A stretch of DNA of 45,135 nt, taken from assembly GCA_030145585.1 (NCBI GenBank), contig JAQYVK010000604.1, positions 1-45,135 of the forward strand, read 5' to 3'. The stretch is from Desulfatiglandales bacterium (GTDB lineage: Bacteria; Desulfobacterota; DSM-4660; Desulfatiglandales; HGW-15). A model generated the notes under the pieces. It had not been told where the DNA came from. It saw nothing but the letters and a program-made list of their open reading frames with translations, and searched no databases. Every line of letters starts with the position of its first letter. Within the stretch, counting starts at the first letter, position 1. Of the stretch, positions 44,937 to 45,135 are shown piece after piece. The translations under genes were made by a program, and so were the position numbers.

Positions 44937-45014
44937 GTTTCCTCCCTTGAAATGACTGTTTACAATCCCAAAAGCATGAACGGATATGGTAAGGAAAAAA
45001 GGTGATCGAGGGTC

Positions 45015-45135
45015 CTATTCCCCCAATTGTTCGCTTATTTTCGTTAATCCCAGGGGATCTACCCGTGCACCGTTGACCCGGACACCCAAATGGAGATGGG
45101 GCCCGGTGACACGCCCCGTAGACCCTACAAGCCCT
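45015..45135 (-). CDS. M23 family metallopeptidase, C-terminal end (partial)
   Basis: Only the last 39 codons are in the window. GRVTGPHLHLGVRVNGARVD contains the HxH zinc motif of LytM/M23 peptidases. The upstream part lies beyond the window edge. It acts on peptidoglycan or as an EnvC-like activator. It ends about 80 bases before xseB on the same strand. Confidence 0.85.
   Translation of the reverse strand, partial: GLVGSTGRVTGPHLHLGVRVNGARVDPLGLTKISEQLGE

Overview
The window looks like a chromosomal segment of an anaerobic deltaproteobacterium (Desulfobacterota in the broad sense). The evidence is a cytoplasmic molybdopterin/4Fe-4S/FAD redox operon, a sulfur-carrier-protein route to homocysteine, a PxxKW-type cysteine-rich small protein, a run of envelope and housekeeping genes (parvulin lipoprotein, SurA-like, RodZ-like, tyrS, RpoH-like sigma, TPR lipoprotein) beside mfd, and spacers full of stem-loop repeats. 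The genus cannot be fixed from sequence alone. No rRNA, tRNA or CRISPR array was seen.

Layout. 0.2-6.1 kb (minus): an MFS permease, then a three-gene redox module (FAD/NAD subunit, four-cluster ferredoxin, molybdopterin catalytic subunit). 6.6-9.9 kb: a membrane-anchored TPR protein (minus), DedA and moaA (plus). 10.0-13.8 kb (minus): rrf2, then hcyS-metY-hcyD(moeB-like)-hcyF(JAMM)-tusA-like. This is the protein-thiocarboxylate route to homocysteine, with a clear promoter and operator in front of rrf2. 14.3-28.3 kb (minus): LolB/DUF4292-like lipoprotein, TPR lipoprotein, RpoH-like sigma, tyrS, rodZ-like, surA-like, parvulin lipoprotein, mfd, a two-repeat hypothetical protein and pilT. 28.3-29.5 kb: a graveyard with remnants of a class III cyclase and a FAD-linked oxidase. 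29.5-34.5 kb (plus): DUF2007, an ArsA/Get3-type ATPase with a small-heat-shock-like tail and a tiny partner gene, hisS, aspS. 34.5-40.4 kb: an AT-richer island (minus) with Hsp70, a long GrpE-like protein and a second Hsp70. A decayed transposase sits beside it, and the island is bracketed by a direct repeat that includes the aspS 3' end. 40.5-45.1 kb: the PxxKW protein (plus), then the isoprenoid operon xseB-ispA-dxs-tlyA (minus) and the C-terminus of an M23 peptidase.

The most unusual signals are: (1) the compact Hsp70/GrpE-like/Hsp70 cluster, in which both Hsp70s lack the C-terminal lid and no J-protein is present, between imperfect direct repeats; (2) a tlyA gene whose conserved N-terminus has no ordinary start codon, only an AUA in an ATAA overlap with dxs behind a good ribosome site; (3) three MITE-like families with visible terminal inverted repeats, one with a perfect 8-bp target duplication that also supplies the stop codon of a neighbouring gene; (4) an Rrf2 operator embedded in a TTGACA-17-TATATG promoter; (5) a sulfur-carrier protein whose Gly-Gly is capped by four extra residues, next to the JAMM protease expected to remove them; and (6) spacers assembled from interchangeable hairpin modules.
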